A DNA stretch of 8,795 nt from VBDM01 sp041493345 (GCA_041493345.1 JBGPYQ010000136.1:1-8795); one strand, 5' to 3'. Shown: positions 1-5,796, counted from the first letter of the stretch. A program made the numbers and translations. Notes: generated by a model from the letters alone, not told the origin.

Positions 1-188
1 ATCACCGACCACGGCGTGCCGATCGGCCGCATCGTGCCGATGGGCCAGGATCTTGGCGGGCGCCTCGCCGCGATGCGCGAGGCCGGGCTGGCGCAATGGA
101 GCGGGCACAAGCTGCGCCGCCGCAAGCCGGTCGCGAAGCTGCTCGGAGAAAAACGGTCGCGCAACTGCTGGTGGAAGAGCGCGAGTGA
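1..188 (+). pseudogene. Phd/YefM-type antitoxin, 3' fragment with frameshift
   Basis: Frame 1 from the window edge reads ITDHGVPIGRIVP, the usual beta-strand of Phd/YefM antitoxins (compare the family pattern VTRHGRPVARLVP), followed by an EAGLAQWSG segment and KPVAKLLGEK. At the A-run 149-153 the frame must move by -1 to continue as KTVAQLLVEERE and stop at 186-188, which is the typical C-terminus of these toxin-neutralising antitoxins. One extra A in the run would restore the frame, so this is a one-base deletion or a sequencing error. Without the shift, frame 1 runs into unrelated sequence to about 270. The N-terminal DNA-binding part lies outside the window. The stop overlaps a GTG that begins a VapC-like frame, as expected for a coupled antitoxin-toxin pair. 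The family call is from pattern memory, not a search. Confidence 0.65.
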
Positions 189-226
189 TCCTCTGCCTCG
201 ACGCCGGCGCTCTGGTGATGAGCGAA
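185..226 (+). pseudogene. VapC (PIN-domain) toxin remnant, first ~14 codons
   Basis: A GTG at 185-187 overlaps the TGA of the preceding antitoxin (186-188). Its frame reads VILCLDAGALVMSE, which matches the first strand of PIN-domain ribonucleases (family pattern MILYLDTSALVKL), including the first catalytic aspartate at residue 6. After about codon 14 the resemblance to VapC ends: no second acidic motif or C-terminal part follows, and the frame runs without a stop through the next vapBC pair. The toxin is therefore truncated and not functional. The join lies roughly at 226-247, just before the promoter of the intact vapBC, so the second module may have replaced the body of this toxin. Confidence 0.5.
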
Positions 227-247
227 ACGGGCCGCCAGGCATATGCC

Positions 248-276
248 TTGATCTATACCAGCGGGCGGCCTAGAAT
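248..276 (+). promoter_or_regulatory. Sigma70-type promoter of vapBC
   Basis: TTGATC (248-253) and TAGAAT (271-276) are separated by exactly 17 bp. The -10 matches the consensus TATAAT at five of six positions and the -35 at four of six. A start site near 283 would give a 5' leader of about 20 bases before the vapB ATG at 304, which contains a GGAGG at 292-296, seven bases from the start codon. Predicted only. Confidence 0.55.
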
Positions 277-294
277 GCGGCATCGTTCTCCGGA

Positions 295-314
295 GGACCG
301 TCCATGGACCGTCC
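295..314 (+). promoter_or_regulatory. Candidate VapBC operator: paired palindromes over the vapB start
   Basis: GGACCGTCC occurs at 295-303 and again at 306-314, separated by AT. Each copy is a palindrome (GGAC-C-GTCC), and the 20-bp block is self-complementary apart from the two central C positions. Centres are 11 bp apart, about one helical turn. The block overlaps the Shine-Dalgarno edge and the ATG of vapB (304-306). VapB antitoxins of the AbrB fold are known to repress their own operon by binding paired inverted repeats near the start, so this is a reasonable autoregulatory site. The second copy is also coding sequence (ATG GAC CGT CCC). Confidence 0.4.
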
Positions 315-546
315 CGCCACCGCCAAACTGTTCCGCAACGGCCGCAGCCAGGCCGTGCGCTTGCCCGCGAAGTTCCGCTTCGAGGGCGCCGACGAGGTGT
401 TCGTCTCCAAGGTCGGCGACAAGGTTGTGCTCTCGGCCAAGCCGTCGTCATGGGATGACTTCTTCGACGCGAAGCCGGAGGGCGCGCAGGGTTTCCTCGG
501 CCGCCGCAACGACCGGCCGCCGCAGAAGCGGAGGCTGTTCCGGTGA
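304..546 (+). CDS. vapB: VapB antitoxin (AbrB/SpoVT-fold)
   Basis: This 80-residue protein begins MDRPATAKLFRNGRSQAVRLP and continues with a KFRFEGADEVFV segment, the signature of VapB antitoxins: an N-terminal swapped-hairpin AbrB-type DNA-binding domain (about residues 5-47). A flexible C-terminal tail (about 48-80: SSWDDFFDAK, then a basic end) should wrap around and block the VapC active site. The ATG has a GGAGG seven bases upstream, and a promoter with 17-bp spacing lies at 248-276. The stop TGA (544-546) overlaps the GTG start of vapC (543-545), so the toxin is probably translated by coupling. It likely represses its own transcription through the palindromes at 295-314. Family assignment is strong; the cognate pairing is inferred from the overlap. 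Confidence 0.9.
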   Translation: MDRPATAKLFRNGRSQAVRLPAKFRFEGADEVFVSKVGDKVVLSAKPSSWDDFFDAKPEGAQGFLGRRNDRPPQKRRLFR

Positions 547-944
547 AACGCTACCTGCTCGACACGGACATCTCGAGCTACGTCATTCGCAAGCGCCCGG
601 AGTCGGTGCGGACGCGATTCCAGGAGCTGGACAGCGGGCAGTTGTGCATCTCCGTGGTGTCCGAAGCCGAACTACTCTATGGCGTGAAGGCGAAGGGCTC
701 GCCGCGCGCACTGGCGTCGATGGTAGCGGATTTCCTGCGCCGGTTGACGGTGCTCGACTGGTCGCGCGCCGCCGCCCAGCACTACGCCGACATCCGGGCG
801 AAGCTGGAGTCGGCAGGGACGCCGATCGGCAACATGGACCTCATGATCGCGGCCCATGCACGCAGCGCCGGTGCGGTGCTGGTGACGAACAATGAGAAGC
901 ACTTTCGCCGCGTCGAAGGATTGAAGGTAGAGAACTGGGCGTGA
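543..944 (+). CDS. vapC: VapC toxin, PIN-domain ribonuclease
   Basis: This 133-residue, full-length PIN-domain toxin is expected to be a Mg2+-dependent endoribonuclease; characterised VapCs cut tRNA or rRNA and stop translation. The acidic residues are in place: D7 in the LLDTDISSYVI strand, E43 in the SEAELLYGV helix, and D99 in IGNMDLMIAAHA. The last position is in VTNNEKHF (N116/N117), where many active members have TNN. The protein ends RVEGLKVENWA, the standard C-terminus of this subfamily. The start is GTG, embedded in the stop of vapB, with no separate ribosome site needed. No disruption is visible, so the module looks intact. Its RNA target cannot be told from sequence. Confidence 0.92.
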   Translation: MKRYLLDTDISSYVIRKRPESVRTRFQELDSGQLCISVVSEAELLYGVKAKGSPRALASMVADFLRRLTVLDWSRAAAQHYADIRAKLESAGTPIGNMDLMIAAHARSAGAVLVTNNEKHFRRVEGLKVENWA

Positions 945-975
945 GCATCACCCGCTTGTCGGGATGGAGATGGCG

Positions 976-1332
976 ATGAACCGGATCGAGATCGAAGTGC
1001 TGAATTCCCGGGCCGCGCTCGCCGCCTTTGCGCGTGCGTGGCGGCAGACGCGCGCCAGGCGCAAAACGACCCCGCGGCTCGCCTTCGGCAGCATCGCGGA
1101 GTTGTTCAGTGCGGTATCGGAAAAGCGGCTGGAGCTGGTTCGTCATGTCGCCGGAGACGAGGGGCTGCAGATCCGGCCGCTTGCGCGCGCGTTGGGGCGG
1201 GAATACAAGAACGTGCACACCGACGTGCAGGCGCTCATCGAACTGGGGCTCCTCGAAAAAAAAGAGCGCGGCGGCCTGCGCGCGCCGTTCGACGAAATCG
1301 TGATCCGGGCCGGCCTGCGCGAAGCCGCCTGA
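976..1332 (+). CDS. Winged-HTH DNA-binding protein, antitoxin-like (TumA/HVO_A0114 type), apparently orphan
   Basis: A small protein of 118 residues. An N-terminal strand (MNRIEIEVLNS) is followed by a basic stretch (about 22-34: RQTRARRKTTPR), then FGSIAELFSAVSEKRLELVRHVA and a winged HTH at about 62-98, with LARALGREYKNVHTDVQALIELGLLEK as recognition region. It ends in a strand-like FDEIVIRAGL. This layout matches a family of about 120-residue regulators that often act as antitoxin beside a RelE- or TumE-like toxin. No toxin gene is present here: vapC ends at 944, and the next gene is convergent. ATGs occur at 964, 970 and 976; I chose 976 because GGAG (966-969) lies six bases upstream. It may be cotranscribed with vapBC (31-base gap). 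Function is inferred by resemblance only. Confidence 0.72.
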   Translation: MNRIEIEVLNSRAALAAFARAWRQTRARRKTTPRLAFGSIAELFSAVSEKRLELVRHVAGDEGLQIRPLARALGREYKNVHTDVQALIELGLLEKKERGGLRAPFDEIVIRAGLREAA

Positions 1333-1368
1333 CAGCGCCTTCTGCTCGACGTAGCGCGTGCGAGCGAT

Positions 1369-1890
1369 TCACTCGCCCTGCACGAATCCGATCCGGCGCT
1401 TCGGTGCAGGCGGCGGCGGTGTCATGAGCTCGCGGATGGCGTCGAATACGACCTTGAACTGTCGGTCGTACCTGGATTCGAGCGCATCCAGCCTGCGCGA
1501 GAGCTCCTGATCGCGCGCCACGAGGCCCCGCAGCCGAACGAAGGCGCGCATGATTTCCACGTTCACCTGCACGGCCCGATCGCTTCTCAGCACCGAGGAG
1601 AGCATGGCGACGCCCTGTTCCGTGAACGCGTAGGGACGATATTTCGCGTGCCGCCCCCGCCCGCCCGGCTTGGCGTCTAAGGTCACAGTTTGTGACCTTA
1701 AAACGCCAACTTCTTGTTCCGTCAAATGTAACATGAAGTCCTCAGGGAATCGATCCGGATTGCGCTTGACCGCCTGCACGAGCGCCTTGGTCAGGACGCC
1801 GTACAGTTCCGCGAGGTCCGCGTCCAGCATGACCTTGTGCCCGCGAATGGTATGGATGCGCTGGGCGAGAGGCAAAGCGGGCGCCGTCAT
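1369..1890 (-). CDS. ORF6N/KilA-N-type domain protein
   Basis: This 173-residue protein has an N-terminal ORF6N domain (about residues 8-105). Diagnostic stretches are IRGHKVMLDADLAELYGV, then VQAVKRNPDRFPEDFML, LTEQEV, and YAFTEQGVAMLSSVL near residues 88-102. The C-terminal part is helical and probably coiled-coil (VARDQELSRRLDALESRYDRQF), ending in a proline-rich tail. ORF6N proteins are DNA-binding-type proteins common in phages and in bacterial accessory regions; their role is mostly unknown. The chosen ATG (1888-1890) opens directly into the domain. A longer frame reaches 2136, but it would overlap the cytochrome gene and adds no domain. There is no clear Shine-Dalgarno. The gene is convergent with the HTH gene and divergent from the cytochrome. 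It carries an internal 10-bp-arm palindrome at 1678-1700. Confidence 0.82.
   Translation of the reverse strand: MTAPALPLAQRIHTIRGHKVMLDADLAELYGVLTKALVQAVKRNPDRFPEDFMLHLTEQEVGVLRSQTVTLDAKPGGRGRHAKYRPYAFTEQGVAMLSSVLRSDRAVQVNVEIMRAFVRLRGLVARDQELSRRLDALESRYDRQFKVVFDAIRELMTPPPPAPKRRIGFVQGE
1678..1700. repeat. Perfect inverted repeat inside the ORF6N gene
   Basis: TAAGGTCACA (1678-1687), GTT spacer, TGTGACCTTA (1691-1700): ten-base arms with no mismatch. It lies in the codons for LRSQTVTLD, in the middle of the ORF6N gene, in a local patch poorer in GC than its surroundings. It could bind a dimeric regulator or fold as an RNA hairpin, or simply reflect the coding of RSQTVTL. Confidence 0.6.
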
Positions 1891-1935
1891 GGGGTACCAT
1901 AGCGCGGAGACGGCTACTGCGTAACGCTCAGAACG

Positions 1936-1949
1936 GCGTTGACCAACGC
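1936..1949. promoter_or_regulatory. Small palindrome in the divergent ORF6N/cytochrome promoter region
   Basis: GCGTTG (1936-1941), AC, CAACGC (1944-1949) is a perfect 6-2-6 inverted repeat about 39 bases before the cytochrome ATG. A TTGACC (1939-1944) inside it would suit a -35 box, but no convincing -10 lies at the right distance. It could be an operator for the cytochrome gene, the ORF6N gene, or neither. Confidence 0.25.
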
Positions 1950-1987
1950 TTTCCGCTGGTTGCCACCCACAATAAAGGAGAAGACCC

Positions 1988-2800
1988 ATGAAAACAGTGC
2001 TCGGATTGTCCGTTGTTCTGGCCGTTGCGCCGTTTGCACAAGCCGCCGACATCGAGGCCGGCAAAGCCAAGGCCGCCACCGTGTGCGCGGCATGCCACGG
2101 CGCAAACGGCGTGAGTGTGAACGATGCCATTCCCAATCTCGCCGCTCAGCGGGCGGGCTACCTCGAGGCGCAACTGAAGGTGTTCAAGGACGGCACGCGC
2201 AAGCAACAGGGCGCGACGAGTCCGACGCATATCATGAATGCGATTGCGACCCAGCTCAGCGCCGAGGACATCGCCAACGTCGCGGCGTACTTTGCCTCGC
2301 AGCCCGGCGCTGCGACGGGCGCCAAGTCTGCGTTGCTGCCGAACGTGGCGAAGACCAGCGTGACTTTCCCCGAAGGCTACAAGGAATCGTTCACGAAGTA
2401 CCACACGATCAACTTCCCCGCGACCAAACAGGTGCGCTACTACTACGCCAACAAGGCCGCGGTGGCGGCGGCGAAGGCGGGCAAGCCGCTGCCCGACGGC
2501 TCGGTGCTGTTCGCCGAAGTGTATGCGGCGAAGCTCGGCGCCGACGGCAAGCCGGTCGTGGGCGGCGACGGCTACTACGTGGCGGACAAACTGATCGTCT
2601 ACACGGCGATGGCGCGTGAAGCCGGCTGGGGCAAGGACATTCCCGATATGTTGCGCAACAGCGACTGGAATTACGCCATCTTCACTGCCGACAAACAGCA
2701 CCGGCCCGGCGTGAACCAGGCCGAATGCCTCGCCTGCCACAAGCCGCTCGACAACGTCAGCTACACCTTCACGCTGAAGCAGCTCGCCGACGTGAAGTAA
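1988..2800 (+). CDS. Diheme c-type cytochrome: class I (c4-like) domain fused to cytochrome P460 domain
   Basis: A periplasmic protein of 270 residues. A Sec signal peptide (MKTVLGLSVVLAVAPFAQA) should be cut after residue 19. Residues about 20-106 form a class I cytochrome c domain, with heme site CAACH (C33, C36, H37), an IPNLAAQ turn, likely axial ligand M83 in HIMNAIATQLS, and a closing DIANVAAYFASQ helix. Residues about 125-263 match cytochrome P460 (FPEGYKESFTKYHTI; KQVRYYYANKAAV; AGKPLPDGSVLFAEVY; RNSDWNYAIF), with a second heme site CLACH (C247, C250, H251) followed by KPLDNVSYTFTLKQL. P460 proteins oxidise hydroxylamine or handle NO through a heme cross-linked to lysine. K182 is a possible cross-link residue by rough spacing from H251, not by alignment. 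The N-terminal domain could pass electrons to or from the P460 heme. AAAGGAG (1974-1980) lies seven bases before the ATG. The gene is monocistronic and convergent with the thioredoxin gene. Confidence 0.88.
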   Translation: MKTVLGLSVVLAVAPFAQAADIEAGKAKAATVCAACHGANGVSVNDAIPNLAAQRAGYLEAQLKVFKDGTRKQQGATSPTHIMNAIATQLSAEDIANVAAYFASQPGAATGAKSALLPNVAKTSVTFPEGYKESFTKYHTINFPATKQVRYYYANKAAVAAAKAGKPLPDGSVLFAEVYAAKLGADGKPVVGGDGYYVADKLIVYTAMAREAGWGKDIPDMLRNSDWNYAIFTADKQHRPGVNQAECLACHKPLDNVSYTFTLKQLADVK

Positions 2801-2846
2801 GCCGCGTGACGCCCGGCGCCCCGGCTTCTCGGAAACTCGGCGCCTG

Positions 2847-3848
2847 TCAGCGCCAGAGATCGACAGCCTCGCCGCGCCCGCGCATGCTGCGGGCGCGGCT
2901 CTGGATGAAGCGCTGAAAGCTCGGCTCGCGCAGGTAAGCCTCGCTCGCGACGTAATCGAGTGACGCGGCAAGGTGAAAGGGACGCAGATAGGCCTCGATG
3001 CGGAAGACTTCCCTGCCGCCCGCATCAAAAAAAACGATCGAGGGCGTATAGGCGATTCCGAGAGCACGCGCCCAATCTTCCGCCGGCATGCGCTTGCCGC
3101 CGGGCGTAACGATCGCCACCCGCTCCGACAGGGTGAGGCGCGCGACGTCGAACCGTGCAATGAGCGCCTGGACGTCCTGGCGCTTGAAGCCTTCGCGATG
3201 CAACTCGTCGCAGGCCGCGCAGAAGCGCGTCTCGAACAGCACCGCGAGCGGCTTGCCGCCGCGGCGCCGCAGATCGTAAGGAGGCTTGAGGAAGAACGGC
3301 TCTTCGTGCAAGGCGGCGCTCGCGGCTTCCTTCGCGTCTGATTTGAGATGCTCGGCTAGAGTCAGGCGGCCTTCCATGCGAGCGGCAACGTAGTCGAGCG
3401 CGGCCTCGAAGCGGTGCGGCGGATAGTAGCCGTTCAGCCGCGCCACCACCCTGCCTTGCTCGTCGAGGAACAGCAAGGTCGGGGTGAACTGGATTTTCAG
3501 GAATTCGGCAAACTTCTTTTCGCTCATAGTGCGGCCGTCCACCCAGGTGAGCTCGCGGTCGCCCCAGATATTGATTGCGATTGCGACGAAATCCCTTCGC
3601 ACCTTGTCCGCGATGGCTTTCTGGCTGAAGCTGGTCTGCACGAGCTCCTTGCAGTAAGGGCAGCCGTCCTGCTCGAAGAACAGCATCAGCCGTTTTCCCG
3701 ATCTTGCCGCATCGCGGACATCCTCCTGAATGTCGAGGAAGGTCGCGGTAAACAAGGAAGGCGACGTGATCGCGCGCTCCACGGGCTCGGCGGCCTGCGC
3801 CGGTGCGCATAGGAGCAACAGCAAAAACACGGATAGCGGAAGTTTCAT
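2847..3848 (-). CDS. Periplasmic tandem thioredoxin-fold protein
   Basis: A protein of 333 residues with a signal peptide (MKLPLSVFLLLLLCAPAQA, likely cut after 19; the C14 context lacks a proper lipobox). It contains two thioredoxin-like domains. Domain 1 (about 35-160) has FFEQDGCPYCKELV with redox pair C63/C66 and cis-proline FTPTLLFLDEQG (P123). Domain 2 (about 180-310) has LFETRFCAACDELH with C210/C213 and YTPSIVFFDAGG. Domain 1 resembles SoxW/DsbD-C-terminal-type thiol reductases; domain 2 has a less usual CAAC. A thiol-disulfide role outside the cytoplasm is likely, for example keeping cytochrome haem-binding cysteines reduced, but the substrate is unknown. Start: ATG at 3848 with GAG six bases upstream; an alternative ATG is at 3854. 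It begins 10 bases after the folK stop, so it is probably the last gene of that operon. It is convergent with the P460 cytochrome. Confidence 0.83.
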   Translation of the reverse strand: MKLPLSVFLLLLLCAPAQAAEPVERAITSPSLFTATFLDIQEDVRDAARSGKRLMLFFEQDGCPYCKELVQTSFSQKAIADKVRRDFVAIAINIWGDRELTWVDGRTMSEKKFAEFLKIQFTPTLLFLDEQGRVVARLNGYYPPHRFEAALDYVAARMEGRLTLAEHLKSDAKEAASAALHEEPFFLKPPYDLRRRGGKPLAVLFETRFCAACDELHREGFKRQDVQALIARFDVARLTLSERVAIVTPGGKRMPAEDWARALGIAYTPSIVFFDAGGREVFRIEAYLRPFHLAASLDYVASEAYLREPSFQRFIQSRARSMRGRGEAVDLWR

Positions 3849-3858
3849 GCGCATCTCG

Positions 3859-4350
3859 TCATGGGGCACCCGTCTTTTCGATTTTTTGATCCTTGCAAGC
3901 GGCCAGCAGCATAGCGGCTGGTCCTCTGCCCGGGATGGCGGCGTCGGGCGCGATCTCGACAAGAGGCGCGAGCACGAAGGCGCGCTCATGCATGCGGGGA
4001 TGGGGAACGGCGAGATGCGGATCGGCGATGACCTGATCGCCGTAGAGCAGCAGGTCGAGATCGAGCGTGCGCGGGGCGCCGGGGAATTCGCGCCGGCGGC
4101 CGAAACGGGTTTCGGTCGCGAGCAGTTCGCCGAGCAGCGCCTGGGCGCTGAGCCCGGTCTCTATTTTCACAACCGCATTGACGAATTCGGGCTGATCGCG
4201 GACACCGATCGGCGCGCTCCGATAAAGCGAGGAAGCAGCCAGCACCCGCGTGGCCGGGTATGACCCGAGCGCGGCAACGGCACGGCGCACCTGGGATCGC
4301 GGGTCGCCGAGGTTCGCTCCCAGCCCGACAAAAGCCGTTACGGCGGGCAT
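3859..4350 (-). CDS. folK: 6-hydroxymethyl-7,8-dihydropterin pyrophosphokinase (HPPK)
   Basis: A cytosolic enzyme of folate synthesis that moves pyrophosphate from ATP to 6-hydroxymethyl-dihydropterin. At 163 residues it has normal length. Signature segments run in order: FVGLGANLGDP (residues 7-17), SSLYRSAPIGVRDQPEFVNAVVKIET (about 40-65), the ATP/Mg site PRTLDLDLLLYG (93-104) with D97 and D99 as metal ligands, and VPHPRMHERAFVLAPLVEIAPD. The loop before PRTLDLD reads RRREFPGA rather than the more usual form with tryptophan, a small variation. The ATG follows the pcnB stop after one base (TGA-G-ATG), so translation is likely coupled. pcnB-folK adjacency is classical in proteobacteria, which supports both calls. 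Confidence 0.95.
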   Translation of the reverse strand: MPAVTAFVGLGANLGDPRSQVRRAVAALGSYPATRVLAASSLYRSAPIGVRDQPEFVNAVVKIETGLSAQALLGELLATETRFGRRREFPGAPRTLDLDLLLYGDQVIADPHLAVPHPRMHERAFVLAPLVEIAPDAAIPGRGPAAMLLAACKDQKIEKTGAP

Positions 4351-4351
4351 C

Positions 4352-5680
4352 TCATATGGGCGCGGCGTCGGGCGGCCGCGCGGCGGGTTTTCCGCGCCGC
4401 CGGCGGCGGCGGCGCTTTTGCTCGCCCGGCGCCGGCGCCATCAGCATTCCTTCGCGCTCGGCCTCGCCTGCGCGCTGGAATTTCTCCCACCATTGCGACA
4501 GCTCGGCCGGAATTTCACCGCTCTCGGCTCTCAGCACGAGGAAGTCGAACCCGGCGCGGAATCTCTCGTGCATGAGCAGCGCGAACGGGCGGCGGCCGCT
4601 CCTTTGCGCGAAGCGCGGCTGCAATGCCCAGATCTCCTTCATCATGGCCGTCAGCCTGCGCGGGATGGCGAGCTTTTCCGTCTGAATGTCGAGAACCGCC
4701 TCCATCGCCTGAAACAACGCCGGAATCGGCCTCATGCCCTGCTTTTCCGCCGTTTTCCAGGCCGCCAGCACCTCGTGCCACAGCAACGCTGCAAACAGGA
4801 ACGCGGGCGACACCGGCCTGCCCGAGCGCACGCGTTCATCGGTCTGCCCGAGCGCGGAATTGACGAAGCGCTCGCCCATCGGCTGCTCGAAAATGACATC
4901 GAGCAAGGGCAGCAGTCCGTGGTGCAGGCCGTGCTTGTGCAGCTCGCGCAGGCTCGTGACGGCGTGGCCGGAGAGCAGCAGCTTCTGAATCTCCTCGTAG
5001 ACCCGCGACGGCGGCACGTTTCCCAGCAGGTGCGCATTGTCGCGGACCGGCTTGCGCGTGCGCTCCTCGATGGTGAAGCCGAGCTTCGCGGCGAAACGAA
5101 CGGCACGCAGCATCCGCACCGGATCCTCGCGGTAGCGCGCGCGCGCGTCGCCGATGATGCGCACCGATTTCTGCCGCAGGTCCCTCAGGCCGTTGTGGTA
5201 GTCGAGAATGGTCTCGCCGGACGGATCGTAGTAGAGGGCATTGACGGTGAAATCGCGCCGGATGGCGTCGTCCTCGCGCGTGCCGTATATGTTGTCCCTG
5301 AGCACGCGTCCGTGTTCGTCGGTTTCGCTTGCGGTACGCGCGCGAAACGTCGAGACCTCCACCGTCTCCTCGCCGAACATCACGTGCGCGAGCTTGAAGC
5401 GCCGGCCGATCAGGCGCGAGCGCCGGAACAGCTTGTGCACGTCCTCCGGGGAAGCGTTGGTGGCGACGTCGAAGTCCTTCGGCCGCAGGCCGAGCAGGAG
5501 GTCCCGCACCGCGCCGCCGACCACGTAGGCCTCATGGCCCTGGCCCTGGAGAACCTCGCACACCTTGCGCGAGCCGTGCGAGATCGCCTCGCGGCCGATG
5601 CCGTGCTGTGCCCTGGAAATGATCCTCGGTTCGGAACCGCGGCCCAGCCGGAATACGCGCCGGATGAATTTTTTGATCAA
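4352..5680 (-). CDS. pcnB: Poly(A) polymerase I (TTG start)
   Basis: PcnB adds poly(A) tails to RNA 3' ends and so promotes decay. It is a class II nucleotidyltransferase related to CCA-adding enzymes. In this 442-residue protein, GGAVRDLLLG (55-64), the catalytic DFD (D69, D71) and VEVSTFR (E108) form the head, followed by RRDFTVNALYY and REDPVRMLRAVRFAAKLGF. A helical C-terminal body (LLPLLDVIFEQPMGERFVNSAL; AFLFAALLWHEVL) follows. The tail is strongly basic, with seven consecutive arginines, as RNA-binding tails of PcnB often are. The start codon is TTG (5678-5680): the frame has no upstream ATG or GTG, and MIKKFIRRVF is the usual N-terminus. No Shine-Dalgarno is visible. A possible 24-codon frame ends in the overlapping TTGA, so initiation may depend on coupling. 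E. coli pcnB is also known to start at a weak non-AUG codon. Confidence 0.95.
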   Translation of the reverse strand: MIKKFIRRVFRLGRGSEPRIISRAQHGIGREAISHGSRKVCEVLQGQGHEAYVVGGAVRDLLLGLRPKDFDVATNASPEDVHKLFRRSRLIGRRFKLAHVMFGEETVEVSTFRARTASETDEHGRVLRDNIYGTREDDAIRRDFTVNALYYDPSGETILDYHNGLRDLRQKSVRIIGDARARYREDPVRMLRAVRFAAKLGFTIEERTRKPVRDNAHLLGNVPPSRVYEEIQKLLLSGHAVTSLRELHKHGLHHGLLPLLDVIFEQPMGERFVNSALGQTDERVRSGRPVSPAFLFAALLWHEVLAAWKTAEKQGMRPIPALFQAMEAVLDIQTEKLAIPRRLTAMMKEIWALQPRFAQRSGRRPFALLMHERFRAGFDFLVLRAESGEIPAELSQWWEKFQRAGEAEREGMLMAPAPGEQKRRRRRRRGKPAARPPDAAPI

Positions 5681-5751
5681 GAGGGAAGCTGCGGGCCGGC
5701 CACGTTCAGCCGGTAGCGGAGGAGCATTTCGAAATTGGCTTGGGTGGGCAT
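5677..5751 (-). CDS. Possible 24-residue leader ORF overlapping the pcnB start
   Basis: An ATG at 5749-5751 opens a frame of 24 codons (MPTQANFEMLLRYRLNVA...) whose TGA (5677-5679) overlaps the TTG start of pcnB (5678-5680) as TTGA. Third codon positions are mostly G or C, like the real genes here. No good ribosome site precedes its ATG, and I recognise no homologue. Its only support is the exact overlap with a start codon that lacks a Shine-Dalgarno. It could be chance in GC-rich DNA. Confidence 0.22.
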   Translation of the reverse strand: MPTQANFEMLLRYRLNVAGPQLPS

Positions 5752-5796
5752 GTCGCTTGAGCGCCCCAGGCTCGCATGGCCCAAATCATACCTTAA

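Noticed and set aside
53..895. 280-codon plus-strand frame spanning the broken TA pair and vapBC.
   Set aside because: Only the short VapC-like piece (185-226) is recognisable. The rest is an out-of-frame reading of vapB and vapC.
945..1368. Integron cassette array, because small TA-type genes are clustered.
   Set aside because: No attC-like paired core sites were seen after vapC or after the HTH gene, and the next gene is on the opposite strand.
1891..2136. 82-residue N-terminal extension of the ORF6N protein.
   Set aside because: It overlaps the signal peptide and first heme region of the cytochrome gene on the other strand and shows no domain. The ORF6N domain begins right after the ATG at 1890.
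2801..2846. Possible terminator between the convergent cytochrome and thioredoxin genes (two GGCGCC copies).
   Set aside because: GGCGCC is itself a palindrome, so the pairing is only 6 bp; there is no T-run on either strand.
4250..5716. 488-codon plus-strand frame opposite pcnB.
   Set aside because: It is antisense to a clearly conserved gene, resembles no protein family and has low-complexity composition typical of mirrored GC-rich coding DNA. The same applies to the 343-codon frame at 7470-8501, the 409-codon frame at 5565-6794 and the 410-codon frame at 1928-3160.
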